Assembly: GCA_963920705.1 (NCBI GenBank)
Contig: OY987225.1
Span: 17,625,492 to 17,689,491, forward strand
Direction: 5' to 3'
DNA from: Odiellus spinosus
Taxonomy: Eukaryota; Arthropoda; Arachnida; Opiliones; Phalangiidae
Length of the DNA: 64,000 nucleotides
Position numbers and translations under genes: made by a program
The notes under the pieces: model-generated
The model's database searches: none
The model's input: only the letters and a program-made list of their open reading frames with translations
What the model was told of the DNA's origin: nothing
In this document: positions 25,001 through 40,000 of the stretch, piece by piece
Layout of the letters: each line of letters opens with the position of its first letter
Numbering within the stretch: the first letter of the stretch is position 1

Positions 25001-28000
25001 TCGACTTGGAAATTGAAACACAGGAGCTCCTCGGTTTTTTTGGAGCAGACAACTAAATCCGTTCTTTAAAACCTTTTCTATCATATTTAGGAGATGCTTA
25101 AAAATAAGAGTTGATATTTTTCTTAGGTTTTTCAATATCGCAGATTCAGAAAAACCTGAAATCAAGAAAGTGATACATCTGTATTCATTTACCCGCAATG
25201 CGCTGTACGGCGTTTCAAAACACATGAACAAAAATTAAATATAAGATAAACGACTTTACAAATTCACATCTTTCAGTTTAAAAAAAAAAAAGTCTGATGC
25301 CATCATAGATTCACACCAGTGAAAATTGGCCTTTGTAATAATAAATGTAGGGATGGTAGTCGCTGGTAGTGGCATGAAGCATATTAAGTGTAGAGGATAT
25401 CCCTTCTAATTATAGGAGCCCACAGAAAACTTACCCCATGTAAGTTTTTCTATTCAGGCTCAACACAGTACCCTTGCAAAATTTTAACATGGCAAGCAGG
25501 CTAGGTTAGCTATTGAACAATGTTGGCTGCCATCTTAGAAAAGGGTAACCTGTTTTTAAAGCCCATTTTGTCAAATTCATCAGTAGGCACGTGGAAAAGT
25601 CAGACATTTCCAATTCTGTTCAAACCATGTTCTCTTATTAAAATATATTTTCTCTTCAATCTTTGTAAGCATTAAATATTTTACAAAAACCCAATATGAT
25701 ACTAAATTTAAAAATAAATGGTATTGGTCTTGAGTAGGAGGAGAAGAGTGTAATTCATTGGAAAAATATAGAAAAAGCAAAAGCCCTGAAATTAGGCTTG
25801 CTTGTTTAAAATTCTATTCCATCCTAATGTAATTTAGCAGTGAGTAGATTCGGATTTGGTGTGTTTTCCCAATGTACCTTTACTATTTGTTTGAATTGTA
25901 TATTTTGGTGATACACGTTTAATTCTTATTTGCTTGCCACTTTTAAATGGCTAAGAAATAGGCGGAATGAAATTACTGGGAAATAGCTTGATGGAAGGCT
26001 TTGAAGTATCTGCGTACACTTTTTGAAGTTATAACAAATTTTTCTTAATTTTGTTGCTTACATATCACGTCTTAAAGAACTCTTTGTTTTTGCTCGGCCA
26101 CCATTTTTGTCTTTCTCTCTACCCCTCTCTTCCCTACCCATTCCTGATCACCGTCCTCTCTCAACTACCTCGAGCAGGTCCAGTGGTTAATCGATAACTA
26201 TGAAACTGCGGAAGGAGTCAGTTTACCCAGGAGTACTTTGTACAACCACTACTTGAGACACTGCAAAGAGCACAAGTTAGAACCCGTCAATGCCGCCTCT
26301 TTTGGAAAGTTGATCCGATCAGTTTTTCTGGGTCTTCGTACGAGACGCTTGGGAACAAGGTTGGTAGACAACAGCAAACCAATTAGTGCCAAGTTATGAA
26401 AGAAGTGGCTTTTATTTGATCGATAAAGCTTGTGATAACATTACATTTTTACCCCTTAAGTTAAAAAAAATTACTCTGGTGGTATTTGAAAGTATCCTAC
26501 CCTTAATTTAGTTAAAAACATCGTTTTATAGACGATTTTAAGCCAATATTTAAGCCTGAATATTCAGTAATTATACATGTTTTAAAATTTTAAATGATAT
26601 TCTAAAAGAGATTTCTTTTAGACTTCTTGCAAAAGGCATTGTTTTATTGATGATCAGTGATTTTAGATTTTTATATCAAACCTACTCTATCAAATGAAAA
26701 CATTTAATTCCTTCATTTCTTCATGCTCTTTATAAAATGAGATTGAAGAGGAAAATTAATTTTTATTTACTCTGATTCTAAAAATAAGATATTTAGGAAA
26801 TGTCTGTGATATTTATAAAAAAATGTAAACATTCTGATTCTATTTCATTTAATTGGATAACCTAGTATGACTGATCAAAAGACGCCTTTGGCTTAGTAAA
26901 ATCTCTGCGACACTTGCCGAGGTACACACTTTCATAGGCGCTATATATCTCGTTCACGATTATTTTCACACAAAACCTCACTTGTTTCGAATATTTCATG
27001 AAGCCAAAGGTGGCGAGTTCTTTGATTAGTCGAAGGTTCTCCTTTTAAACGAATGATTTTTTTTTTTTTTTTTGGATTTTTTTGTACACTTCAGAATGTT
27101 TTAATATGCGAAGAAATCTTAATTTTAATAGTTAGGTAATCGATAAAAATCACTTCATTTTCCTCTTCATCCTTTGAAACTTTGATTTTTCCTATTCCAT
27201 ATGATTATCTTGTTTGGCTATATTTAACATTAGGGATATATCAATGTAGTTTTCTACTTTGAGGTCTAAACCTTTAATTTTAATTACCTTCTCAATTAAT
27301 CCTTTAATGGTTGTAGTGTATAATAGCAAAAGTTATTTCGCTATGATTTATAACAATCATAATCCTTTGTAATGTATGACTTCATTTCTCCTACCCTTTG
27401 GCAAGTTGGTTTTAAAGAATAAACCCTTTCCGCAACTCTTTTGTATATAAACTATTAACACCATGGCAACTACGTTAAACAACTAAAAACGCAAATTTCT
27501 TCTGGAATATTATTAGATCGTAAGGTAACCCAATTTCATCATCATCTGCCACATCATAATATCAAGAATAGATTCAACAAAAGAATATCGAACTGTACGC
27601 TATACCTCTGGTATAACGCTAGTTTCGAGCGGGTGGAGCTTACTAGATTTGACGTTATATAAGTTTTTATTTTCACCCTATCACTAGCTTTTGAGGTCTG
27701 CGACAGAGAGATAGCTCTGACGGCAATGCCTATCTCCGCAGCCTGATATCTTCCCCCCGCACTTATCGTAGAAAACCGCCAATCGCTTCCTGTGCACGTG
27801 ACATGAGGCGCGGCGTAAGACCTCCGTAGGCTCCATCCGCTTGAGACTAGCGCGCGGACAAAGGTATAGCTCTTCCATATTCTTGTGTTAAATCTATTCT
27901 TGATAATATGAAGCGTACCTTGTCAAATGTTTGGTACTGTAATGGTTTTTGGTGGAAAAGCTAATTGTTATACATAATTGCGAACAATCAGCGTATATTC

Positions 28001-31000
28001 CAAAATATCATGGATAGAAGTCCCTCAGCTGCCATGACTGGTCATTTCCAGTCAAATTTAAAAATCACCAAAGGAGTATACTTGTAAACAAATGACACTT
28101 CCAACTGATGTATGAATAAGGTTTTATTTGGACTTATGAGATAATCCAAGATTTACACAATTTTCTCTCGCTACAAGTTCTGATTTAATTCATCACTCCA
28201 ATTTGACTTTGCACCGCAATTGTAATACGTTACACAATACGACATCTTACATTGAAGTTTCGGTCCTCAAGAATTAAATTAAAACTGCTTTATTTTGATC
28301 AGAGCGCTCTCCTTTTAAAGTGGCTTAAAAATTAGTAGACTTTCATCATCGGGAACATAAATTGGCGCATTGGACAAGAATTATGTAGCAGACGATTGTA
28401 ATTCGTGAAGTAGTAGTTGAACCTTCGAAGAATTCTCGTTGCGGTTCTCGAATTTGAAGAAGTAAAAAGTCACTTCAGATTTATCCTCCTATTCTTTTGC
28501 TAGAGATTAAACAAGAACCTGGAAGTATTTGGGCTTCAAATTCTTCTGAATGCTATCGTATACTTCTAGTCGAAGAACAAATTGGCCACTTCATCTATGG
28601 ATACGATTTATGATCTTAAAAGTCAAAGTAGCCGACAGCTGGAGTAGCAACGTTTACCAATTTTTAATTTTTTCATCGAAGGTGGAAACTAGAATTTTCC
28701 TAAAACCCAATCAGACTGGAAAATATGTAATACTGTAATGTGTAGATCGCCCCTTTTCACCAACATAACACAACATAGGGTATATTTGAAGAATGAATTA
28801 ACAAATAATCTAAATGGATTTGTACTATTTATCAAAAATGAGAGTGATGGACTTGCTCGCTCTCTATTATGTTATATCTGGTGGATTAACAACTTAACAG
28901 GCACCTCCACTTGATTGATATTCGTGAGGATGCTGGCTTCTTTGTTTGTGTTGATTTTTTAGCACGAAGGTTTAAGTTTCTTGGTACGCACGGAATAGTC
29001 TCATATCCTCCTGGTGAAGCTACTTTTTCACTTCATCACTGAAATCTGACTTAAGTCTTGGAACTGTATGGGGTTGCACAATAGACAACTAGTATATATG
29101 CATGGTTGATTTATCTAGCCCCCTCTTTAATAATAATAATAATAATATATAACCAAATTGGAAAAATAATACTTCATAATGGAGTTCCCAGTAAAGTATG
29201 CAAAATAAATTTATGCATTGCAAATGAGCCACCATATTTGTGGATGAAGGTTCTTGTACCTTTTAGCCAAGTTTTATGAAAATCTGCTTTATACCTCATG
29301 AAATAATACACTATGACTACAAGACTATAGAGTTCCCTATAAATTGAAAAATATCGTTTGTGTAGTAAGTGTTAATCAGTTGTTTCTAACCTTTGTACCA
29401 ACCATTGGCTTATTTTTAGGGGAAATTCAAAGTATCATTATTATGGAATCAGGGTGAAACCAACCTCACCTTTGAACCAAATTAGTTCTGAAGATTCCAG
29501 CTCTAGTCTACGGCAGTCGGGAAACCAAACCAAGAAGTAAGTACTAGATGATCTTGCTATCCTAAATTTTCTAAGAGTATCTTGACTGTGGAATGAATTT
29601 ATTTCCGTACTCAAGCTAAATTTAATTTTTTTGCAACTGGGGAATTTATTTTTGACCTTTGTTATCTCAACTACTTCGGGGAAGTTCGTGAAGTCCAAAA
29701 TAAAAACTCAAATCTAGCTACATTCCTCCTAAAACCTAGTTATTGAACGCCCTGTACAAATCTTTCTACCCAGATAACTTTCCTCGGGGTTCAATAACCA
29801 AATTAGTGTACTGATCTGCTAGCCTGATTACAAAAATAACTAAAACAAAACTAATGAGAAACAAATGAATGATGATCTGTAAGGATATTAAAATATCAAG
29901 ACAAGGATGTTACTAACTCAGATAAGAACTCTTTCAAAATTTAGAAATATCTTTATTTTAATATTCCACTAACATATATCCCTGAAGGAGATATATGGGA
30001 TTAATAAAAGATTACAATTAATGAAGCTCTCTTAAAGAGAGATTTCTAGAATTCTGTTAAACATTGCAATATTTACAAATTGAAGCATATGTTGTTTGAG
30101 GAAAGTGACGTCTCCACAGTCGTAGGCCTACAGTCGTATAGCCCAATGTCCATTATCCCTCCCTGAGATCATGTTTCAGATTATGTGGCGATTGGTAGAA
30201 CAGAGAGAAAAACCCAATTTCGGCAGCTGGAACAGATGGTCTCATCTGGGGAAACTTCCAAAGATGGAATGACTACGTGGGGGAACGTCTCGGTTTTCTT
30301 CTCGAACATAGAGAACGACTTGCTCACTGAATAACACGACACGTTTACGTTTTTACTGTGAATTTTTGGGCGTAGTTCAGGACTATGGCCAACTGGAGGT
30401 CAAATAAAATAAATCTAGGATATTCTAGGCGCGAAATTTTTTAAGAATCGTCTGCAACAGTGTCTGACCTGTTGCATTATGTTTAATCACTGTAACCAGT
30501 TTTAAGTAATATTTTATTCTAAATTAAATTAATTTTAAAGTAGCAAATTTTTGGTATCATTGCTGTGTTACTTTTAGTGGTTTTAAGGCGGATGCATTCA
30601 GACCTATTTTCACGCGTTTCACGGTAGTGCGCTCATATAAGTACCATTAACGCGAGAGCGTGAAACGCGTGAAAATAGGTCTGTGTGAATCAGGCTTAAG
30701 AATTACTTTCGAAAGTGGAAGGTAATTGGGTATTTTAACTAGTCAAGGACCTGTTATAATTTAAAAGTTTTAACCTGGGTCTTAAATTTAATGTATTGAT
30801 AGATCAAAAATTATGATATTTTATTTTTTACCATTGGATATTATTATTACTAAGCTGAGATGTCATGAAAATATAGTGATTCATGACATCGTAGGCCAAA
30901 ACACTGTTTTGGGACGAGAGTAGCATTTTTGCGACGTAAAACTTCCATATCTTTTACATCATTAAATTTGATGTCATGTTTTTGATATGTATTTAGTATG

Positions 31001-34000
31001 AGATTTAATAGTATAAACACACAGTAATCACACAGACATATGTAATATCAGTTCAAAAACGATTTTTCTCTACCATTATGCACTTTCTACCAAGCTGTTG
31101 AAATAAGAACTGTAAACTATGCTATGCTTGGAAGAAGCAATGATTGGTACCACCTCTTTGAATTTTTCTTTGTATGGGTAAGGTAGCGGTAGAGTTCTAA
31201 AATAACCGAAAATTTGCAAAGTTTTGATATATGCTTGACAATTTGAGGTTGTTTTGATCGAGCAAAGTGATTTGGACATGAAAAATTACATGCTAATGAC
31301 TCTAAGTATGAATAACTATTGAGAAGTAGACTCATAGACCATTATACGCTTAACTTTGACCTATTTTTTAACATTTTAAGGAAAAAATAATAATTTCTAA
31401 ATTTTTCGGAGCAAAAACTAAGGTAAATTACCTATTTAAAATGCTAGGTAGGAGTTAGACAATTGTTTAGTTAAGCTTCGTAATAAAGGTCCGCTCTACA
31501 AATTTAAATAACTTTTTGTTTCTACGATGTAATAAATTAACTTTATTCCCAATTCAACTTCATTTTTCGAAGGCTGAAATGAACAAAAGCTCAAGTAGGT
31601 GGGCGCAATCGTTTAATCCAGAAACTGAACTCTGTTTCCAACTACGGGAGTTATTAATTCTTCACCCGTAAGTTTAAGTTCCCCATAGAGCCCATCGTAT
31701 TCAGCACTATACAGGAGAGAGAGATAGAAATTTGAAGCCCTGCACCACCTCACGGGAAAAACCTAGTTAATTCTCCCTACCCACCTCATTCCTCTTGACA
31801 GAAAACTGGATGTCCTTAGCATGCATTGGAAGAATTTCAAGCTAACACCTCTAGATGGATTTGAGTCGCCAGTAATTAGCTTAACGCTAAAACAACCCTC
31901 GTTTATAACTTAGGGGTGGATTAATAAGCTTATGGTATAATGTTTATTTAAGGAATCTAAGATCTCTGAGGTAGAAAGTGAGTTGGCGCCAAGGAAAGAA
32001 CTGCTGGGGGAGAGTCGACAGTACTAAGTACTGTTTCTCAGTAGAAAATCGATTTGTCCTCATTGACTTAGTCTTTACAAATTTAAGAACACTAGGTAAG
32101 ATGTTTGACTGAGAGATTCAGAGAATTAGACTGGCATCACTTAGTATTATTTGCTGTTACCCTCAATGGTGTTATTATTACCTTGTTTCTTTGGAAAATT
32201 TTATATTTTCATGGTTAGAACTACATGATTAATTAGTTGAGCAATATTCAGGAGATGTATGGCAGAATCTATAAGCTGAATTTTCTCATTTTAGGTACAA
32301 GTCTAGTTCATTAACAAAAGCAGAATTGAATGACAGTAACAGTGATACGGGAAATTCAACTAGCGGAGCTCCGAGCTCAGATTCGCCTCATCCAGTTCCC
32401 GCTCCAATCCAGCCAACACCCCAACAACAACAACACCAACAATACCTTGGTGACGCAACAGCTGCCTTGCCTGCCTTAGTGGAACTAGAGTATGACCCTT
32501 CTTTTCTACCAGAAGGAATTATGGAAGATGATCTAGATTCCTTTCGTACTTTGTATAGAGATTTCTGCGAGGTAAGTAAATAACTCTATTTCACTGAACC
32601 TTTTTATAGCTTTATCCACCTTGAGTTGGCAGGAAGTGTTCAGCTATGCTCATCTTAACCTACATTCAGACTACGTGATTTTCTTCACGTTTTTATGTAA
32701 TTGTAGGTCACCAACCACGCTCAAATTTATTTCTTTTTTTGCTTATTATGTATCCTGGTCGTTTTTGGGTTAATTGAAATTCCATTTAACTGTGAAGAGG
32801 GTAATTTCGTTTTTCTTGAAATTTTTTCCAAAACTGCGCCCCTTTTACTTTTAATTCTTCGACTAACGCCAAAATATAGTATGATTGATTATTCATAACA
32901 AAATCATACCGAAGCCTTGGTCATGACCAAGGCTTTGTTATGCTTATCAGAATATTTAAGGCTTTCTAAAATTTTGATCCAGGCTGCACCTTCGTATCTT
33001 CTATTGTATGTGTGGAGTTTAGAATTCCACAGCTCGGGAAAATTAACTTGATTAATTATTTAATTCTCTTGGCAACTCATTTTAATCTCTCACCGGTGTA
33101 GATTCTAGCAGAAATATGGCCAGGTACAGTAATGTGCGATAAAGATTGGCATATTCAATTGGTCGCGAAAATATTTCGCGTGCTAAGAATTTTCCTTTGT
33201 TCGCAGAGGTTTGTTCTTAGTTTGAACAGAAATTTGTGTGGACAATATTTTTGGGACTTGCTGCACGCACGACTGATACGTAATGAACAAAGTGAAGAAA
33301 ATCGCATAGTCTGGATGTACCTTAATTATCCGAAGAAGTAAACAAATCAGAGAAAATGGGGAGAGTAATTTTGGGGAGTTGCCAAATCAAAGTTCATCTA
33401 GCCTATACTTGAGTAACCCTTATCGATATCTCATCAATGTAATACAATTAGTTCGATTTTTGCAGTATACCACAAGCAATATTGATAGATATGTGCTATA
33501 GAATGTAATGTTAAGAAAACAATCACCAATGCACTTACCAATAAAATTAACATTAAAATTTTGGGGCCCGTCTGAAGGGGGATTGTAACGTTTAATCAAC
33601 TTAAAAGTGGGGTGAAATCCTTTCGCGCTAGGGCTAACCATATTTTCGTAACTAAAGCACCACCAGCTTGCCACACTTCTAGGTTGCAAAAAAATTATTT
33701 TAGTGTAGTTATATAAAATTGATAAAAAAGAAACAGCTAATTTGTAAATGGTCTTCGTACTTGAACAGACAGTGTAGCATCACACTCCGCTTGTGAAAAA
33801 AGTCTTGATTTAGAATAGAAATCTGAAGGTATAATAAAATTTTAAAATCTACATAAAAATAAGGTCAAATTGGTTATGACCTTGGTTATAACCTTGGTTA
33901 TGAGGAAAATTGAAAAATCAGTTGATCGCAAGGAAATTTGAAGTCCTAAAGTTTATCTGCCAACCCCTGACTTATGTATATCATTTTTACAGTCATTTTT

Positions 34001-37000
34001 AGAAGCAGTTGTTGGTTTACAATTTTCTCTTGTGGAACAACTGTGGCAAGTCTTTTGGAGAGCTCCAGGTGGACATGGACATAGTCAAAAGTAAGATATT
34101 TTTTATTTCATTAAAGGGTTACCCACATTAATTGATAGCATGAATATATTAATTACAAATTATACTCCCAAGCCGAATTTATCGATAAAAATCTTTTTGA
34201 AACAATCTGCCTAGATAATCTTTGAAGTTTATGTTGGCCTTCTCGATTCAGCTTTGAAGGGATAGGGGTTATTTTCCTCGGACTGTTACCCAATTCAGTA
34301 TGCACTATTTCTCCTCCAACTGCTCAAGCCATTTAGTAGTGCATAAGAATCTGATTAGGCTGCCTATCATAAATCACTCACTTTTATTATCTATCTCATT
34401 AGTAACCACTCTCTCAAAGCAGCTGCATTCAAATTGACCCATAAAACCCAAGTTTTTCCATGCAAGCTCAAGTAAAGGCTCAGGTCTTTTCGTGAAGCTC
34501 TTCAGTATAATCCCGAGAAGAAAAAAAACTTATCAACATAACTGTCGATAACCCTTTAAAGTGTCATTTAATTTGTATCTTTTACTCAATATTTATGGCT
34601 TAATTTTTTTTTTATTCGAAGTGAACAGGAGAAAATTTTAAACAAGTCAAAACTTTATACACTCTGCAAGTATGAACCTGTTCTAAGGTTTGTACAGAAA
34701 GCTGACTATCAGTTTTATCAGAACCTTGTAGATGTTTTAATACCAGATGTCCTGAGACCCATACCTAGTAAGACCTTTTTATAATCGACCTTTTTTATAT
34801 AGAAATAAATTAAATTTTACTTTTTCTAGGTTCACTCACGCAAGCCATTCGTAATTTTGCAAAAAGTTTAGAAGGATGGTTGGCATCAGCCATGAATGGA
34901 TGTCCGAATGAAATGCTTAAAATTAAAGTAAGCTTCTAAAGATTTTAATTGATTTGACGTAGATGAAGTTATTTAATGGGATAGTACCAATGATTTTGCT
35001 TGCGTTAGTTAAAGGAAGCTAGGGTGCAGAGGATGAATTAATCTTTTTACCCACTGAACGATTAAAAATAAGACTTGTTCGCATATTAAAATGTTCAGAA
35101 AATGTCTCTGAGTAGTGGAAGAATCAGGAAAGATTCAGATTTTGACATTCAATAGAAGAACATCTGACTAGTGTAGCCCTCACTAGATATTTCACTGCCA
35201 AATGTAGAAGGGTTTCCTGCTCTTGCCCAAAGGAAGTCGATGGATTTAACCCTAGTCTATTTCAGTCCTGGTTGGCTCACCTCTTTTATGTAACAGTTCA
35301 AATGAAGAAGTTATTGTGAGTCAAGGAAGGAACCGCTAACCTAAAAGAATTTAAATTTGAGTGTAACTGAAATTTTCCCGAGTTAAAGACAAGTTTGATT
35401 TAGTATAGAAAAAATATTTATTACCAGAGAATCTATGTTCATTAATTGAGACTTTGAAATTACTAGAATATACAGTCAATTTATTCCGATGCACTTAACA
35501 AAGGTAAGTTAATTTTTGACTGCGGGAAAAATTTGAATGGCCCTCTACACCACTGGTCCGGTTTATTTTCACTGTAAAATAAAAATAAGAGAAATAATAC
35601 CTACCCAAGATTAGTCATATACGCAAAAAAAGAAATATTTTGAAAGGGTAATTTTGTAGTTTTTGAAAATAAGGTTATTCATTGCTTAGGTTAACGATTA
35701 ACTTCTAACTAAACTAATCAAAAGACAATACCCTGTTTATTAGCTTCGTAAAATCCTCGCTGTAAGTGGAAAATCTTGATTGGTGGTACGTCCTCCTCTT
35801 AATTATCAAAATCTGACCAATTATTTTCAACAATTCCAGAGAGATTTCCCAAATATTTTTATTATTATTTTTTTAAGTCTAAATTTGATAATTACAACCT
35901 CTTCACCCTCCCTTTAATATAGTTGAACTATTTCTAGTCAAAACATTTCTACTTTACTGACAGGAATTGCTTAAAATACTTTTGATTTTAGGGTTTTAGT
36001 TTATTACTTTCAACTTCTTATGTGTATTTTAACTAAATCGCTTGGAGTTCCCCTGCGCTCCCAATTTTTAATGAAATAACGAGACGAACAAAAATATACC
36101 TACCTCCATGGACCTAAACATTTGCACATTTTACCTTGTTTTACAGGGTTGCCACAGGTCAGGGAAAAGTCAGGGAAGTTGAAAATGAACCAAAAGGGTC
36201 AGGGAAAAGTCAGGGAATTTTAAGATATTTTAAAAGTCGGGGAATTTAAAGATCTTTCAAGAAGCCAGGATTACCATGTAATTGAAAATATTTATTTTTA
36301 AGTATTATAAAAAATAAAAGGTTAAAAATTGGGTAGTATTAGCTGAAACTGTTAGGAAAAATCGTTGGAAAAGGTCAGGGAATTTGAATCTGAAAAAACT
36401 GTGGCAACCCTGTGTTACTTAGATCATCTGCCAGTAATTTCATTTCTGTGCCTTCATAGTGTAATAACTGTCAGTTTTAGCTAGATTTTATGTAAACCTT
36501 ACCCCTTTCCTCTCAAGCTTTAGCCTATTAATTGATAGGCTTACCAATAATGAAAATCAAAACCAGTTATTTAGCCGATTCCAAGTCCGGCGTCAGTAAT
36601 AGGTAGTTCCCTTTTAAAAGTAATTGACGGAATCTGGTTATGGCTTACTTGAAGTATTAAAATTATTTCTTTCATCGATTATTCACACTTGCCTACTTCC
36701 CTCTTAACCTTTCTCTTTAATCTCTAATATTCCCTGCTTTAAGCTTGAAATTGAGCTATTGTTTTTTATCAAGTAATTTTAATTGATAATTTAACTTTTC
36801 CGAGCATTCTGATCCATCCTACATGATTAACCTAAGGCACTAAACTGCAAAATATATGCTTTAAAGAAAGACGACAAATAGCAAAGCTAAACTTTACTCG
36901 TTTCGGACCTTGTCATAATTAATGATCTCGAACCAAGTTCGCCAATTTAATCACTAGGAATTGAAATAAATGTCAAGCGGTTTTTGCTTGTAGTGAAACG

Positions 37001-40000
37001 TCAGTTTTACCTTTTATTTTAATGCTCTACCAGATTTAAAAATTCTAACAATTGGACCAAAAAAAAAAAAATAAAACAAAAGAGTATCAAAATAAAAAAG
37101 CCTTTGTTCCAATTTTATTGAATCCAGGTTATTTCATTTGGTCAATTTTTCAATTTTGGACCAGTTTTGACAAATTACTTAATTTTTCTGTTTGGGTAAG
37201 TCATTCTATACAACTACAACTCCTTTGAAATATTCTAATGGCCTCAGTCCACTTTGGCAGGAAATAGATGAGGAAGGGAACGCTTGATTGGGCGATTTTT
37301 AGCATGCGAAAACACACCAAACAGTAGTCTCTTACGTTTTATCTAGGCGGCTTTCTCCCCAAGATTGGTTCATTAAAAATCTATTTTTCTCTTAAATATA
37401 TTAATCGTAATTTTTTCTATGTAGTTTCGAAGGCATTAAACGAAAATATATTCATTAAAAAAAAAAGATGAAAAGTACGCGGTAATATATAAAATACCTC
37501 CTGCATTCTCTAATACGAGATGGCGCTAGTGAGCTTTCCAAAACTGGTCATGTGACCCTGAGTCTATCCCTCCCATCTCGCAAGCTGCTGCCCAGCTTGT
37601 TTATTTGGTTTTCAGGTGTATTAGAGCACATTTAAATTAAAAGTAAAACTGACTCATGTCACATCAAAAGCTTATCAAATCCACCCATAAGCCTGAATTG
37701 GTGGGAATTTAGCTTTGTGCATTGTCTTGGGCGAAACTCGCGACATGTCTTTCTAGCAGCACAGCAGGAAATCTTTCTTCTGGGTAAGAAGACGAAGATA
37801 AATTTTAACTTTCCCTCGAGGTGGCGTACGGCTCTGGCATTGTACAATGCTGATTACATTTGGTCTTATTACGAATTCAGGTTTATGGTCACATTATAGG
37901 TTAAAAACAAGCTCAGTTTTTTTTGAAACTCTTAAGATTAAATTTGCGTAAATCATACTATATTTGGAAACTAGATTTAGCAACGAAAAAATAATAGAAA
38001 AAATTTACAGGATGGGATGTATGTTTAAACTAAATGAAATATTAGGTTTTTAATGAAATGTATAATGTTCGGTTTAAAAATATTTCTGACTTTTACAATG
38101 TTAGTTGTTGATTGGGACCCCTTTATCTATATTTTATTATAATTTATTATAATATATTAAATATATTATATTTAAACCGATTAAAATTTCATACTCGCCA
38201 CACTCAGCTGCAAAATGATAAATCCTTTTTGTTTTTCTTCAGATCAGTTCTGTCAGTGCCTTTGCTCAAACACTGAGGCGATACACCTCTCTTAATCATT
38301 TGGCTCAGGCTGCGAGGGCTGTGCTTCAGAACTCTCTGCAGATAAACCAAATGCTGGCCGATCTCAATAGGGTGGACTTTCACAACGTACAAGAGCAAGC
38401 ATCGTGGGTGTGCCAGTGCGAAGATGGGATGGTCCAACGCTTAGAGCAAGATTTCAAGCTAACCTTACAACAGCAGAATTCTTTGGAACAATGGGCCGCT
38501 TGGTTAGACGGAGTGGTTACTTTGGTACTATTACCTCATCAAGGAAAACCTGATTTTCCTAAAGCTGCTAGGCAATTTCTTCTTAAGTGGTCCTTTTATA
38601 GGTGAGTCTCAAAAAATATTTCTGGGCTACAAAGGTTTCTTTTATTAAATTAACTCGCCTAAGTCCTATATGGAATGATTGCCAGTTTGAATTTCGAGAC
38701 ATGTTTCAACAATCATGTTTTCATACTTAGGATTGACACAGATCAAGGAAACCTTGAAAAGTTAGGGAAAATTACTATTAAATGTCAGGGAATTTGAATA
38801 TTGGACTTAACGGTCAGAGAATTTGAATATTGGATTTAACGGTCAGAGAATTTGAATATTGGACTTAATGGTCAGAGAATTTGAATATTGGACTTTTTAA
38901 AGGTCAGGGAATTTTGTGTCAACTTGGTATGTCTGTGAAGATAGCTTGGGGTTAAATACAGTGGTCAGGATATGCTCCTAATGGTGGCAACACTGTAAAT
39001 TCTCTCTTCTCCTTCTTGGAGACTTTTTAAATGACTTAAAGGCTGACATATCTCCCGTCAACCCTCTAGAGGCCTCCTTTCCCTAGAAATTAAAGCACTA
39101 GGAATTGATGACTGTAAAGACGCGTTTTAAATTGATTTTTTTGCCCAAAAAAGTCATTTTTTCGTCACAGCTACAATAAATGTCTGTAGCTAAGAGAAAA
39201 GTTATTCGATTGAAAATGTGGCGTAAACAGTATCTCCACTAAAAATTTGGTGTGTTTGCATGTTTGTCCAAGTTTGACAGTGGGAAATGGAGCCATCCTT
39301 ATTTTCTTGTGCCACTTTCTGTCAAAGTTTTTACGCCCATTGTCATTTGGTTTAAGGACGTAAATTTGGGAAGGGAACTAAAGCGTATGTATTACTCCCA
39401 AAAATTCATTGAAATTGTTTTACAGTTCAATGGTTATACGTGATTTGACACTACGCAGCGCTGCCAGTTTTGGTTCTTTCCATTTAATTCGTCTTCTGTA
39501 TGATGAATATATGTTCTATTTAATTGAGCACAAAGTGGCGAAAGCGACTGGGGAAACACCAATTGCAGTAATGGGGGAGGTAAGTTATTTTCAAATTCAC
39601 TTTTTAAACAAAATGCTTCTCAGTGTTGTCTTTGGATTGAAAATCAAACTTAAAATAGCCTCATTCAACTTGACAGGTAATTAGATCGAAACAATTAAGG
39701 CCCAATTTAACTATATGTCCATGACAAGTCTAAGGCTTGCTAAGGACCTCTCATAGACCTATTTAGCATAGTTTTTGCTGCCACAGTTAAATTGAAATGA
39801 ATTTTAAGAGCCGCACTGCAATGCCTTTTTATACCCAAATTACATTTTGGGCCAACATAGTGAGAAACCTTTCAGTGACTGCGATCCCACATCCTTTACT
39901 AGTAAATTATTTGTCAGCCTGGTTTCGGAGGACATTCAAGGATTAAACTTTCACAATGGAAGAATAGAAGTTAAAATGCGTCCTATGGAGAGAGAAAAAG

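Noticed and set aside
27684-27878. 64-codon minus-strand frame over the CpG islet
   Set aside because: No domain, no splice partners; composition alone explains the open frame.
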